NCBI GenBank assembly: GCA_036925085.1
Contig: JAUPFP010000020.1
Coordinates: 1,500,001-1,564,000 of the forward strand
Length of the DNA stretch: 64,000 bases
Origin: Brachycybe producta
Lineage: Eukaryota > Arthropoda > Diplopoda > Playtdesmida > Andrognathidae
Direction of reading: 5' to 3'
The notes under the pieces were generated by a model that worked only from the letters and a program-made list of their open reading frames with translations, searched no databases and was not told the DNA's origin. Each line of letters opens with the position of its first letter. The stretch's first letter is position 1. Below, one piece after another: positions 50,113 to 62,488 of the stretch. Made by a program: the position numbers and the translations under genes.

Positions 50113-50717
50113 TTCCAGATGGTTTCACAGTGTACCGTAGAGACAGGGTTGGTCGTTCTGGGGGTGGGGTTTTCATAGCTGTTTCACAAATATTTCATAG
50201 TTGCAGGGAAACAAGTTTTGAAACAGACTGTGAAATAGTATGTTGTAGTTTAAGGCTAAAGAATGGTAAAAAGGTGTTTTTATATTCTTTCTATCGACCA
50301 CCGGGATCCTGCATAGCAGATGTCACTAGTGTGAAAACTTCTTTGGACACTCTTCACCATAAATACCACAGCCCAATGATTATTTTAGGAGGTGATGTAA
50401 ATTTTCCAAACATCAACTGGAAAATGCATGCGGTGATCAGTGGCAGTGACAAGCCATTAGCAGTTTCATTTTTAGATAGTATGAATACTTATTCTATGGA
50501 ACAGGTTGTAACTAAACCAACCAGAAATGACAAAATTCTTGATGTAGTACTGACTAATAGTCCGGAGTTATTATCCAATGTTAGGGTATCAGGGGGAATT
50601 AGTGATCATCAGATTGTCTTATGTGATGTTAATGAATGTGTGGAAAAAATTTCTGAGGTTAAAAGAGTAGTGTTTCTTTTTAACAAATGTAATTGGGATG
50701 GTTTTAAGTCACATTAG
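50113..50717 (+). pseudogene. LINE endonuclease part
   Basis: The frame begins within the element (VPDGFTVYRRDRVGRSGGGV) and shows endonuclease blocks VFLYSFYRPPGS, MIILGGDVNFPNINW and GISDHQIVLCDV (SDH catalytic His). The N-terminal part with the first Asn and Glu is missing. Apparent codons before 50113 are satellite. Confidence 0.75.
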
Positions 50718-50762
50718 ATAGATAATTTTCATAAATTTAAAGATTGTTTTCATCCTCAAAAT

Positions 50763-52735
50763 GTGAATTTGAATTGGTCACGATTTCATAGTTTAATTTT
50801 AAGTGGGTCATCCTCCTTTATTCCAACCAAGGTAGTTAGAGACTGTGCCACACCAGTATGGTACACTAGCAAAGTTAAAAGGGCTCTTCGTAAGCAATGC
50901 TTATGGAGGAATAGGGCTAGAAATCACCCAAAATTAGTGAATTCCAATGAATTCCGTATTGCACGCACAGCAGCGAAACGGGAAATCTTGTTAGCTCACA
51001 ATAATTTTAAAACAGAAACGCTTGGAGAATGGTTAAAAACGGACCCAAAACTATTTTGGCGTTACATCAAGAACTCTAGGCGAAGTAGAGAATCTATTCC
51101 TTCTCTGGTTGACACAAATGGGAAGCTTGTTTCAGATCCAGTAGGGAAATCTACCTTATTAAATGAACAATACAAGAAGGTCTTCTCAATTGATGATGGC
51201 ATACCACATGAGGGTTTTCCTTCAACATCTCTTTGTATATGGATCAAATTGTAATAACTGCAGATGGGATAGTCAAGCAACTTCTAAAATTAGACTCAAA
51301 TAAAACCTGTGGTCCAGATGGGATGTATGCTATCATTTTAAAAAATCTTGCACAAGAGTTGGGTCCATACCTTCAGTTAATTTTTCAACAGTTTAGATGT
51401 AGGTATTGTACCAGATATGTGGAAATTAGCTAATGTTAGTCCAATTTTTAAATCAGGAGACAAGTCTCAGGTAACTAATTACAGACCCGTGTCTTTAACC
51501 TCGATAGTTTGCAAGGTCCTTGAACATATTATATATTCCTCCTCAATGAATTTTCTTATGGAAAACAATCTTTTGTGTGATAACCAGCATGGGTTTCTTA
51601 GGGGGCGTTCATGTGAAACCCAGCTTATTCTTTTAGTTGATGACCTTCAGAAAATTTTAGACAAAGGCAGTCAGATAGATTTGGTTTTTCTTGATCTCTG
51701 CAAGGCATTTGACGCAGTTTCTCACTCAAAACTAATGACAAAAATTAGGTGGTATGGATTGGGTGAACCGGTTTGTATAAATGGGTGCATTCTTTTTTGA
51801 GTGACAGGAAACAAAGGGTTGTTGCAGGTGGGTCTGAATCTGACTGGATAGGGGTTACAGCAGGGGTTCCTCAGGGTAGTGTGTTGGGTCTCCTTCTGTT
51901 TCTTTTATATATCAATGACTTCAGCAGTCAAGTTAGCAGTAATTGCCGGCTATTTGCAGATGATACAATAATTTATCGTGAGGTTACCTCTGACAATGAT
52001 TGCCATATTATTGATAGTGACTTGAAAGCAATAGAGGCATGGTGTTCTAAATGGCAACTTCAACTTAATAAGGGGAAATGTTGTGTAATGAGGGTAGCTA
52101 GGGGAAGGAATCCAATAATATTTCCATATAGAATAGGGGCCATTCCACTTAATAACGTAGATTCTTATAAATATTTGGGGGTAACGATTACAGCTAAACT
52201 TTCTTGGAAGCTGCATGTCGAACAGATTATTTCCAAGTCTATGCAGATGCTTAGGTTTAGTCAACGCATTCTAAGAAGGTGTCCTAGGGAGGTAAAATGT
52301 ATAGCATATCAATCATTAGTACGTCTCCATCTGGAATACTGCAGCTCCATGTGGAATCCCCACACTGAAGACTTAGCTCACTCTATAGAAATGGTCCAAC
52401 ACAGGGCCGCTAGGTTTGTTTGTGGTAAATATGGATATGCCGACAGTGTAACTAAAATGTTTTCAGAGCTTGGTTGGGATAGTTTACTTGCAAGACGCTC
52501 AGATTTTAGTCTTAATATCTTTAATCGAATGCTAGAAGGCTCTTCCCCTAAACCTACTTCAAGTAAATTTTGCAGGGCAATATATTTGGGTAGGGGTGAC
52601 CACTCTAACAAAGTTGGAGAAATTTTTGCACGAACAGATTCTTATTACTGGTCATTTGTCCCTAGGGCAATTCGACAATGGAACTCGCTTGCTGGGGATT
52701 TTGTGCAGAAAAACCGTATTTTATGGGAGTCATAA
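50763..52735 (+). pseudogene. LINE reverse transcriptase, frameshifted
   Basis: Four overlapping frames (50763-51254, 51233-51433, 51417-51800, 51773-52735) together show the linker, then NYRPVSLTSIVCK, QHGFLRGRSCETQ, LVFLDLCKAFDAVSH (motif A), TAGVPQGSVLGLLLFLLYINDF, RLFADDTIIY (motif C), KYLGVTITAK and a C-terminal YCSSMWNP and VQHRAARFVCGKY. Three single-base shifts make it inactive. It is closely related to the fragment at 40676-41655. Confidence 0.85.
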
Positions 52736-52925
52736 TTTGGTTTTGTTTTGACAATGCATATATTTGCAGCATTAAAAAATATTGAAATTGTTGTTGGGTT
52801 TATATCAATAGGGTTTTATATTTTCTGGTTTTGACAATGCATTTTCTATGCTGCACTTGGACTCTTGTCTCTCTGCCATAGGCCTTCATGGCTGCTTGCA
52901 GAGTAATTTTTCAAATTCAAATTCA

Positions 52926-53999
52926 AATTGACCTGCAAATCTTGTCTGAATAGCTATTTAAAGTGTAGGTCACGAGTGACCCGCAAATCTTGTCTGAATA
53001 GCTATATGATGTGTAGGTCACTGAGTGACCCGCAATCTTGTCTGAATAGCTATAAGAAGTGTAGGTCACTGAGTGACCCACAGTTCTTGTCTGAATAGCT
53101 ATTTAATGTGTAGGTCACAAGTGACCCGCAAATCTTGTCTGAATAGCTATTTAAAGTGTAGGTCACGAGTGAACCACAAATGTTGTCTGAATAGCTATTT
53201 GAAGTGTAGGTCACTGAGTGACCCACAAATCTTGTCTGAATAGGTGTATGAAGTGTACTTCACTGAGTGACTCACAAATCTTGTCTGAATAGCTATATGA
53301 AGTGTGGGTCACTGAGTGACCTACAGTTCTTTTCTGCATGGTAATCTACAGTGTGGGTCGCTGAGTGACCCACAATTCTTGTCTGAATAGCTATTTAAAG
53401 TGTAGGTCACGAGTGACCCGCAAATCTTGTCTGAATAGCTATATGAAGTGTAGGTCACTGAGAGACCCGCAAATCTTGTCTGAATAGCTATATGAAGTGT
53501 AGGTCACTGAGAGACCCGCAAATCTTGTCTGAATAGCTATATGAAGTGTGGGTCACTGATTCACCCGCAAATCTTGTCTGAAAAGCTATATGAAGGGTGA
53601 GTCACTGAGTGACCCACAGTTCTTTGTCTGAATGGTAATCTAAAGTGTGGGTCACTGAGTGACCCACAGTTCTTGTCTGAATATCTATTTAAAGTGTAGG
53701 TCACAAGTGACCCACAAATCTTGTGTGAATAGCTATTTAAAGTGTAGGTCACGAGTGACCCTCAAATCTTGTCTGAATAGCTATTTAAAGTGTAGGTCAT
53801 GAGTGACCCGCAAATCTTGTCTGAATAGCTATATGAAGTGTGGGTCACTGAGTGACCCACAGTTCTTGTCTGAATCGTAATCTAAAGTGTGGGTCACTGA
53901 GTGACCCACAGTTCTTGTCTGAATCATAATCTAAAGTGTGGGTCACTGAGTGACCCACAGTTCTTGTCTGAATAGCTATTTAAAGTGTGGGTCACTGAG
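52926..53999 (-). repeat. ~48-bp satellite array, right arm, outer part
   Basis: About 22 units in the same orientation as 49605-50112, ending abruptly in GGGTCACTGAGTG at the start of a fold-back element at about 54003. Confidence 0.92.
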
Positions 54000-54002
54000 T
54001 GA

Positions 54003-55235
54003 AAAAAAGTTTTTCTAAACATGCACTAACTAACATACTAATATAGACATTTCTCAAATGTGGTGGTATTTTCTTTGTTTGGTTGTTAGAATTTTTAATG
54101 TTCGATAAGATATTGTAGATCGTGATATATTTATTTTTGAATACTAGTTGTAATATAAGCAAAGTATAAAAAAATATCATAAAAGTAATTGAATGACACT
54201 GTTAAATGAGAGAATAAACATTTGGAAAAATATGTTTCAAATCTTGTGAATTTCAACAAAACCAAGGCAAAAATGAAATACACAGAAAATAACTTTATTC
54301 GATAACAGGACAGGGATAGGGCCATGTGATGGTGTAGGTGGTCTTCTGAAACACCATGCAACAAATGAGCATGCAATTAGAAATGCTTAAAAGGTATGAA
54401 CACAGCCATGTGAGCTGTAGTCAGCAATTGTTGGCTAAAGATAACTTGATTATGGCTTAATTGTATGCATGATACTTATTGAAGTATCAGCACACTCTAG
54501 ATTTATAGCAACAACTTGTCTTAGCCACCAGTCACTGTTTTACACAAACCCAACAGTCACATACTGTTAAAGGGGGTATAACATTTTGCACAATTTTATC
54601 CTTCCGATTGCTTCTTGTTTTTGGTGTAATGTTCTTGAGGTTATTATGTTCAGGAATTCCATTTATTGTAATAGCTCTATAATTTTTATACTAGACATGG
54701 CAAGATTGTATGCCTAGTACAGCAACAGAACATGTCTCATGTTTTTTTTTTAATTTCGATCCTGTATTTGTCAGTTTCATTTAGTCAAAAGTATGCAAGT
54801 GATGTTATATTTATAAACCTTTTGTACATTTGTAAAGTATCAAACATTTCTAATTGCATCACAGCTGTCTTTAGCCAAATTATGTTTTGTTGCATGGTGT
54901 TTCAGAAGACCTACACCATCACATGGCCCTTTTCATGTCCTATTATCGAATAAAGCTAATTTCTTTGTATTTCAGTTTTGCTTCAATTTTGTTGAAATTC
55001 AAATATTTGAAACATGTTTTTCCAAATGTTTATTTTCTCATTTAACAGTGTCATGCAATTACTGTTAAGATATTTTTTATACTTTGCTTATATTACAAAA
55101 ATAAATATATCACGATCTACAATATCTTATCGAACATTAAATATTCTAACAACCAAAGAAACAAATACCACCACTTTTGAGAAATGTCTATATTAGTATG
55201 TTAGTTGGTGCATGTTTACAAAAAAATTCAAACTT
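54003..55235. mobile_element. Fold-back element with ~390-bp arms
   Basis: 54003-54390 is the reverse complement of 54843-55235: CATGCACTAACTAACATACT returns as AGTATGTTAGTTGGTGCATG, and TAACTTTATTCGATAACAGG and CATGTGATGGTGTAGG also mirror. The spacer of about 450 bp has no ORF. It may define the right border of the satellite-flanked element or be a separate insertion. Confidence 0.8.
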
Positions 55236-55904
55236 GTAAGTATTGCAGATCCACTTTTTTTCAAAGGTCAAAACCCTATGAAAATGACAATTTTCGGCAA
55301 AATGTACTAATTGTTTTCAGTGTAGTTTTTGTGTTTATTAATACATATTAACTTCATTGGTATTTCTGAATTCGTCTTTGAATACAGAATTCATTGATGT
55401 GTTTCATTTGAAAATGGCGCTTTTCTTTGCCATTATACAGGGCATCAAAAAAGCCACATTTTTTAAAATTCGCAACTTTTTAGAGAATTTTTTTTCCACT
55501 TTATAAATAAATACCAACAATAATGAATATATGCCGTGTTAATATATAATATTTAGATGATACCCTGAAAATTTCATACAAATCTGTGTTACGGTTTACG
55601 AGATATTGAATTTTAAAATTTTACAGAAAACTGCATTTTTTCGTCTGATACCCAACCTTCGGGAATTTTTTTCTCAAAAAATAATGGTCATATGGCAAAA
55701 TAAAAAATAAGCGTCTAATTATTTTGTAATCCTTACACACTATTTAATTTTTATCAAAAGTGGTGACTATGAGTGGCATGCCCTGCCTTTCTGTATATAC
55801 AGAAAAAAATTTCTTAAAAACGTAAAAATTTAGAGAATTAAAAACTGAAAAATGGTCGTTTCATAATTATAAACGAACTAATGAACTTTTCACTTTTATT
55901 AATT

Positions 55905-57345
55905 ATTGTGACAAAATAACATTCTGAACACAACAGTAACATTAAGATTAATAAAGTACACTACTGTCCTGATGTTTTATAATATGTTTTCTACATACTT
56001 CTAAACAATATTTATACGCATATTTACAGAAACTCTCTGCCGAAGCAGCTAAAATGGCACTTTTTAGTTCTGCGGTTGTAGTATAATAATGGCAATCTGC
56101 TTAGTCATTACGTACGATGATGTCCCAAAAGTTCTCTAGGATTTAAGTCTGGAGGAAATGCGGGCCATTTGAGAGTGGTGATATTTTCGTTTAGTAACCA
56201 TTCATTTCTTAATTTACCCGAGCAAACTGTGTATTTTCTTGCTCAAATACTAAGCTAACACTAGGGAATCGACTTTGGTCAGTTAGTAAACACTATGATA
56301 ATATTGCCTAATAATAAACATTATTTTTTGGTTGAAATGAAGGCAAAGCTACTCATTGCAAAGGGCACTAAACACTTCGCATATTGTTAGGCTCCCACCA
56401 CCAAAATTTCTGAAGAGAAAAAAATTCAATCTCCATGATCTTGACGGTTTTTCTTTTTTTTCATATATTGGAAGGATGTGAGGAAAAAAACCACAATATT
56501 ATTCTAAACAAAATTTTGGCAGTGAATAAGGGAAACATTTAGTGGATTCGGAACGAGCAGCTTAAGTTTTTGAAATGCATACCTTAGAATTTATTTCAAA
56601 GAAAACAAATACCATTGATCATCACACAATGTTAGGAGGGTATGTACTGCCATAAAACATCGACTCCCTAGCATTAGCTTATTATTCCAGCAAGAAAGTG
56701 CACCAGTTTGCTCCGGCGGTATTCCTTTCGGTTTAAATTTTTTCAGTCGCCAAGCCTCAGGGATTGGATTGGAGGCTAACAGTGACGTCAATAAAAAGTA
56801 ATAGGGAGTGGTGAATGAAAGACCTAAACCCTAACCTAACCCCTATCCTAACCAAACCAAACCGAACGAAACCTAACTATTTCGCTCCTCACCGCTCCCT
56901 ATTACTTTTTATTGATGTCACTGTTAGCCTCCAATCCAATCCCTGAGGCTTGGCGACTGAAAAAATTTAGACTGAAATGGAACACACAGTTTGCTCCAGT
57001 AACCTAACGAAGGAATGGTTTACGAAACCAAAATATCACCACTCTCAAATAGTCGACGTGTTCCCCAAACTTAAATCCTATTGTGAACATTTTGGACATC
57101 GTCATACAAGATTATTAAGCAGATTGTTATGATTATACTACATTAGCAGAGCTCAAAAGTGCCATTTTTAGCAGTTTAGTTGCTTCAGGGTAAAATTTCT
57201 GTAAATTTTCTTAAAAATATTGGTTAAAGTATGTAGAAAAGAAAGTTTTAAGTTATAAAACATCAGGACAGTCGTATACTTTATTAATTTTAATGTTACC
57301 ATTGTGTTCAGCATGTTATTTTGTCACAATACTTAATAAAAGTGA
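55905..57345. mobile_element. Inverted duplication of Tc1/mariner transposon ends
   Basis: Left: the minus strand at about 56200-56100 reads WLLNENITTLKWPAFPPDLNPRE, the WPAxSPDLNPIE signature around the last catalytic residue of Tc1/mariner transposases, with frame breaks after it. Right: the plus strand at about 57035-57130 carries the same segment more decayed. Outer blocks mirror too: GTGACAAAATAACATTCTGAACACA at 55908 and TGTTATTTTGTCACAA near 57315; CATCAGGACAG near 57262. Between them lie decayed DNA and a nested palindrome. 55236-55904 and 57346-57775 hold nothing I recognise. Confidence 0.6.
56725..56975. repeat. Palindrome with CCTAAC-rich core
   Basis: Arms of about 90 bp (TTTTTTCAGTCGCCAAGCCTC to GGGAGTGGTGAATG, and the complement) surround 56818-56878, where ACCCTAACCTAACCCCTATC-type words recur. 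The core is telomere-like but degenerate; it probably arose by fold-back replication in the spacer of a small element. Confidence 0.7.
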
Positions 57346-57775
57346 AAAGTTCATTAGCACATCTATCTATTATTATAAAATAGGCATTTTCCAGTTTATT
57401 TTTTTTTTAATTTTTACCTTTATAAGAAAAAATGTTTTGCCTAACAGAAAATTTATAATATAAGATGCTCTCTTTAAGTTGAAAATATCAGTTGTAACTC
57501 GAGTTATAACCAATTTCTGGGGTGCTTCTATATGTGAACCAACTGTATAAGGCTATCAGAGCCTTGCACTATCACACCCGTCGAAGACAGGCTTTCCTTC
57601 TAGTTCTCCATATTTCACTGAATTTGGCCTGCCAGCATATATCTATTTCCATATTTCCGAAGCTACCCCATTAGACCATTTCAGCAATAAAACATATTAA
57701 TCAATCACAGTGACCCTCTGCTGAAGATAACTGTGATTTTTATTTTTCTTCTAGTGTATATGATCTGTCATAAGC

Positions 57776-58460
57776 CTAGATACACCGCCATCTTGTTTTG
57801 AGCAGACGACAAGGAGGCAAATGAGTGTTACTTAATGGTGTTACTAAAACTGCAAGAAATCGCCACACAATCGCTCAATTAAAATACAGGTAATAAAGGT
57901 AAATACAGGCAATAAAAAGTATTATTCTTTACATTCTTGATTTGTATAATTTTTCAAAAGGTCCTTCTATTTTTAAATAAGGTTCAAAATCGTTCGTTTT
58001 TTTTAACCCCATGTTAAATCCTATTGGATCAAAAACCGTCCCACAAACATTTGAAAAACTCTCGTTAAAACGATTTAGAACAATAACAAAATAATTAGCA
58101 CATACTTTCATGTATTGGCTTCACGATGTTTCCTTTTTATTAATTTTGAATAGGTCCTTCTATTTTTAATAACGTTTAAATCGTACTTTTTTAACTCTTA
58201 TGTTAAGTCCCATTGGAGCAAAACACCGTCCCACAAATGTTAGAAGAACTCTCATTAAAATGATTTAGAACAATAAAAAAAATTAGCATGTACTTACATG
58301 TCTTATGTACGTACACGTCTACACGTACTTACACTTAATCTTACATTTTTTAACTCCATGTTAAGTCCCATAGGAAAAAAAAACCGTCACCCAAACATTT
58401 GAAGAACTCCCATTAAAAACGACTAGGAACAATCACATAAAAATTAGCATGTGCGAGTTT
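57776..58460 (-). mobile_element. Truncated CTAGATACA-family MITE with ~190-bp internal repeats
   Basis: It begins CCTAGATACACCGCCATC with the GCAGACGAC block, then holds three tandem copies of a unit with TCCTTCTATTTTTAA, AACTCCATGTTAAGTCC, CCCACAAACATTTG and ATTAGCAC. The distal end with CGATCG is missing. The inverse copy lies at 62489-63988. Confidence 0.6.
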
Positions 58461-58777
58461 ACACTCGTATTAATAGTGAGTGGCTAGGTCACTAATTCTA
58501 CCGGCCCGGGAGGACTAGACCAATATAACATCTATTTTATGTCCTCAGTAGTCTCTAGTAGTCTCTAGTAGTCTCAGTAGTGTCCTCAGTAGACTTTCAC
58601 AGTCTTGAGGATCTTTAGTCTCTGTATCTCTCGGACTTTCGTCCATAAATTTGCCCCGAAAATAGTGTGAAATATACTTACGATCTTGCTTTGCATGTCT
58701 GCACCTGGTTGGAATCTTGAAGTATCCAAAAGGGTGAAGAGCTGCAATGTAATGATAAAGGGCACGTTGGTGAAAAT

Positions 58778-59180
58778 AATCCAACACGAAATGATTAAAG
58801 AAAATACCACTGGTTTTCTTAAAAGTAAAAATGGAAGTTTTATTCCAAGTAAAAATATTAAAAACGAACTGGTTTGAAAACACAACACATAAAAATAGTA
58901 ACTTAGAGAAATTTAATCTAAGAACCTAGCCAAAATTGGGCATAGGTTCAGTGTTTTGAAAATCGGCCCCAAACAGAAAATAATCAAACACGAAATGATT
59001 AAAGAAAATACCACTGGTTTTGTTAAAAGTAAAAATGGAAGTTTTATTCCAAGTAAAAATATTAAAAATGGAACTGGTTTGAAAACAACACATAAAAATA
59101 GTAACTTAGAGAAATTTAATCTAAGAACCTTGCCAAAATTGGGCATAGGTTCATTGTTTTGAAAATCGGCCCCAAACAGA
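58778..59180. repeat. 203-bp tandem duplication
   Basis: 58778-58980 is repeated at 58981-59180 with few changes (AATCCAACACGAAATGATTA vs AATCAAACACGAAATGATTA; both end in AAAATCGGCCCCAAACAGAA). It has no coding content. The preceding 58500-58620 is a CAGTAGTCTCTAGTAGTCTC microrepeat. Confidence 0.85.
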
Positions 59181-59204
59181 AAAATATCACTCTTTATACA
59201 TGTA

Positions 59205-59490
59205 TACCCTGAGAATCCACAAGTCGGATTCTCAGGGCACAAACTTCTGATTGGTTTAAATAAACTTTTGGCCCAAATGGACCAATCAACAGATCGATCT
59301 ATTTGGCCAAAATCCAGACTCATCTTCTGTTATCACACTTATGTGATAACAGAAGAAAACGTAAACAAAACAATTAAAAATTAACAAAACCCACTCATGT
59401 GGAAGTTACAAAAAGGGGGAAATGCAAAGGTCCAATGCGAAAATAGAATCTGGGTCACTCGGTACTCAAAAGTACCGAGTGGCCCAGAAG
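59205..59490. repeat. Cluster of perfect hairpins
   Basis: Three strong inverted repeats: CCCTGAGAATCC / GGATTCTCAGGG at about 59208-59238; TTCTGTTATCACA / TGTGATAACAGAA at about 59325-59354; and CTGGGTCACTCGGTACT / AGTACCGAGTGGCCCAG at about 59451-59488, plus a weaker TTGGCC pair between. Loops are 4-7 nt. Confidence 0.75.
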
Positions 59491-59911
59491 CTATACAAGA
59501 TACAGGGTGACAATGAATTTAAAAACCCCAAAACGAAAGAGCGTTAAAAAAATAAAGCGGCAGGCCCAAAACGTCTCACATGATTCATTAAAACATTTTT
59601 ATTATTATTAATTTATGAAGTCATTGTATGTCTTAAATGGTCTTCATTGGCCAAACCGAACATAAATTTAAAAACAGTTACTCCTTCTTATAATAAAGCC
59701 TGTGGTCACTCAAGTAACACATTTATTGCATTGTGCCCAATAATATCATGAACCATAGCATAGTACTTCCAGGTTGAAGCGCTGCATCCACTACCAAGTT
59801 GTGTTTTTTCTTTCCTTTTGTGTTTAAAAACACATGCACAATGTTCTTTTTTAATTTTGCTAATTTAGACAGTTTCTATTTTTTCGTCTGATAACATTTC
59901 TCAACAAATAA

Positions 59912-60253
59912 TTACCTATATGCAGAGGTCAGGTTTTGTAATTTGCTCTTCACAGATTCAATACTTTTTAATACTCCTAGATCCTTAAGACGTGTCACCA
60001 TGTAAATGTTTCGATTATGCTTGGCTAAACGCAGATCATCAATACATTCACCCCAAAAACTAAATGTTTTTTGGGTCTTCATCTGTCCAGTTTTCAGTCC
60101 GTTTTTACGCTGAACAGTCGGTCTCATTTTATTTTCAACCACATAGTTGTCCGCTAATATATGCTTTTCAAATTCTTGCTGTTTGAAATGCCCCATGATG
60201 CATTGTAAACACCCACAATAACCTTCTAATACACATTGCATGAGTTGTAGCAA
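59912..60253 (-). CDS. Hypothetical ORF, possibly a transposon-derived exon
   Basis: 113 open codons from an ATG at 60253 with balanced composition (VLEGYCGCLQCIMGHFKQQE, LKTGQMKTQKTFSFWGECID, MVTRLKDLGVLKSIESVKSK). A donor-like GTAATT is at its end. No family recognised. 59491-59911 and 60254-60600 show no gene. Confidence 0.3.
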   Translation of the reverse strand: MLQLMQCVLEGYCGCLQCIMGHFKQQEFEKHILADNYVVENKMRPTVQRKNGLKTGQMKTQKTFSFWGECIDDLRLAKHNRNIYMVTRLKDLGVLKSIESVKSKLQNLTSAYR

Positions 60254-60609
60254 CTCATTTAGAACTGAAAGTGTTTAAAGCCTGTTATACACCATCAATT
60301 AGTTCTTAAATAAATGTATAAATTAATTTATAAATGTGGCATTGCATGTGTATAACTACTTCAATGTTAAATCATTCCTTCAAAGTTGCATTAATTGAGA
60401 AAATGTTCTACAGAGCAAAACGTAGCAAGTCATTATAGTAAATAAACTTCATTCATTTCATTTGTCTCTTTTTAATTAAAAAAAATAGAAGAATTGTATA
60501 ATGTCTATTTCATGTGTGATTTCTGTCTTAAATGTGGCTCGAAAATACAGGCATGCAGCAAAATACACTCGTCTGCCGCGCCCTTTTTTATGAGCGTCAT
60601 ACCAAACAT

Positions 60610-61740
60610 CAACCAACTTAAAATTGAAAAGGGCGGAGAATGTGACGTCAGACCAAATAACAAACCAATTTATGGCAAGCCGTTTTACTTTTTATTCCCG
60701 AATTTCGGAGAATGATGAGCCTTAAACTCTTAAAAAGTGGTGCTCGAAAAGAGACCACCAGATGTCAGGACGTGTGTTGATATCTAGAATTCAACTTTCG
60801 ATATCCAGAATTGAATTAGCAACACACAAGTCTCATCATTCTCCGAAATTCGGGAATAAAAAAAAAAACGGCTTGCCATATAATTTAGAATGTCTACTCA
60901 AATAAAAAATACACCTATTTTAGAATATCTTATTTTTTTATTTTAGAAATTGAAATTTATAAAACAAAGTATTGTGTGTAAAAGTGGCAAATGCATGGGG
61001 ATTATAACCATTGAACAGGCCTGCATCTATACAAGGAGGCTATGCACCAACAGACGCTAGGCAACACATTTTCTGACTGTCATGGAAGCGATATCCAGAA
61101 AGCAACTTTCGATATTACAAATTGTGCTGCTATATGGCCGCCGCTTTTGAAAACACTGGGAGAGTAATTTCCATCTTCATAGGATTTCAATAGTAAAAAA
61201 TGACACTCTCTTAAAAAGTGGTGCTCCAAAAGCCACCACCAGATGTCAGGACGTGTGTCGATATCCAGAATTGAAACTTTCGATATCAAAAATTGAATTA
61301 GGACACAAAAGTCTCATCATTCTCAGAAAATCAGGAATAAAAAGTAAAACGGCGCCGATATCTAAAAATCAACTTTCGATATCCAGAATTGATACCGATA
61401 GTCGATATCAAAAATTCAAAAATAAAAAGTAAAAAGGCGCCGATATCAAAAATTCAAGTTTAGATATCCAGAAAGCAACTTTCGATATCACAAATTGTGC
61501 TGCTATCTGGCCGCCGATTTTGGAAACTCTACGAGAGTAATTTCCATCTTCATAGGATTTCTGTAGTAAAAATAGACACTCTCTTAAAAAGTGGTGCTTG
61601 AAAAGCCACCACCAGATGTCAGGACGTGTGTCGATATCCAGAATTCAACTTTCGATATCCAGAATTGAATTAGCAACACACAAGTCTCATCATTCTCCGA
61701 AATTCGGGAATAAAAAGAAAAACGGCTTGCCATACCAATT
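60610..61740. repeat. Three direct copies of a ~150-bp repeat, plus one inverted
   Basis: Units at about 60728-60880, 61205-61360 and 61580-61735 share CTTAAAAAGTGGTGCTC, CACCAGATGTCAGGACGTGT, CGATATCCAGAATT and CTCATCATTCTCCGAAATTC. The last part occurs inverted at about 60665-60720. GATATC-containing words are frequent. No protein. Confidence 0.75.
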
Positions 61741-61801
61741 AGAAGTTGCCGTTCGTCATAAAAGGGCGAGAAAAACGACTGCATCTTGCTGAGCACACTA
61801 G

Positions 61802-61837
61802 CACAGAATAAGGATATATATATATCCTTATTCTGTG
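61802..61837. repeat. 36-bp perfect palindrome
   Basis: CACAGAATAAGGATATATAT continues to its exact complement, with an (AT)n centre. Possibly the junction of two element ends or a cruciform-prone site. Confidence 0.8.
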
Positions 61838-62488
61838 ACACTAGCCTGTTTCGAAAATAAGATTACAAATAGAGTGAACGTGGCTCCACCTATTGGTGTG
61901 AACAGGCGATATTGACGTAATTTCTTTCACTTTTAAGCCTACATGAGCTTCATTATTAGAGAGGAAGCTCTGCTTAGGCCATACTTTTTTTTAGTCTTTT
62001 CTATTTGCCCGGCGTTTTGTGAAGTACCGTGGTTTTTGTTTTCTAGGAAGTTCAAAAGTTGTTTATAATTTTGAAGTTAGTCGTCGTTGGTGTCATATTT
62101 TGTTACTACTAAATAAAGTGTGTACCAGGTAACGTTTTTTTTGGATTTTAATGGTTTATGTGGTTAGTTAATTATGCCGATAGTCTTGGCTCAGTTGGTT
62201 TGTAACGTTAGGGAGTTTTTTCAATAAGCAATAATAAATAATAAGCACGTAATAAATAGATTGACGTTTAAAATTAGGAATGGACCATATGTCCAAGCAG
62301 CGCCTCTAGTACCAGCAGAGGTGTTGCTCTTTGTTACGTTGTTTTGTGGATTTCGTGTAAACTGTGCGCCTAGATCTCATTTTTTTAAAACAAAAAATAT
62401 GGAACCACAGTATAAACGTTGTACAGAAGGGAAACTCTTTCGGAATGTTTGATGTTGCTATGACAGGAAGTTACGCCGGTAGTTTATT

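Larger units (their letters stand above)
50113..52925 (+). mobile_element. LINE inserted in the satellite
   Basis: A 5'-truncated non-LTR retrotransposon with endonuclease, RT and 3' tail (TTCAAATTCAAATTCAAATT at about 52910-52929). Satellite sequence continues on both sides, so it inserted after the array formed. It is the most complete of three related copies with the one at 40676. Confidence 0.9.

Noticed and set aside
46870..53999. CRISPR-like regular repeats
   Set aside because: The repeats are contiguous, variable and without unique spacers, and the DNA is from an animal genome; it is a satellite.
56818..56878. Interstitial telomere (CCCTAA) tract
   Set aside because: The words are degenerate (CCTAAC, CCAAAC) and form the loop of a palindromic element, not a telomeric array.
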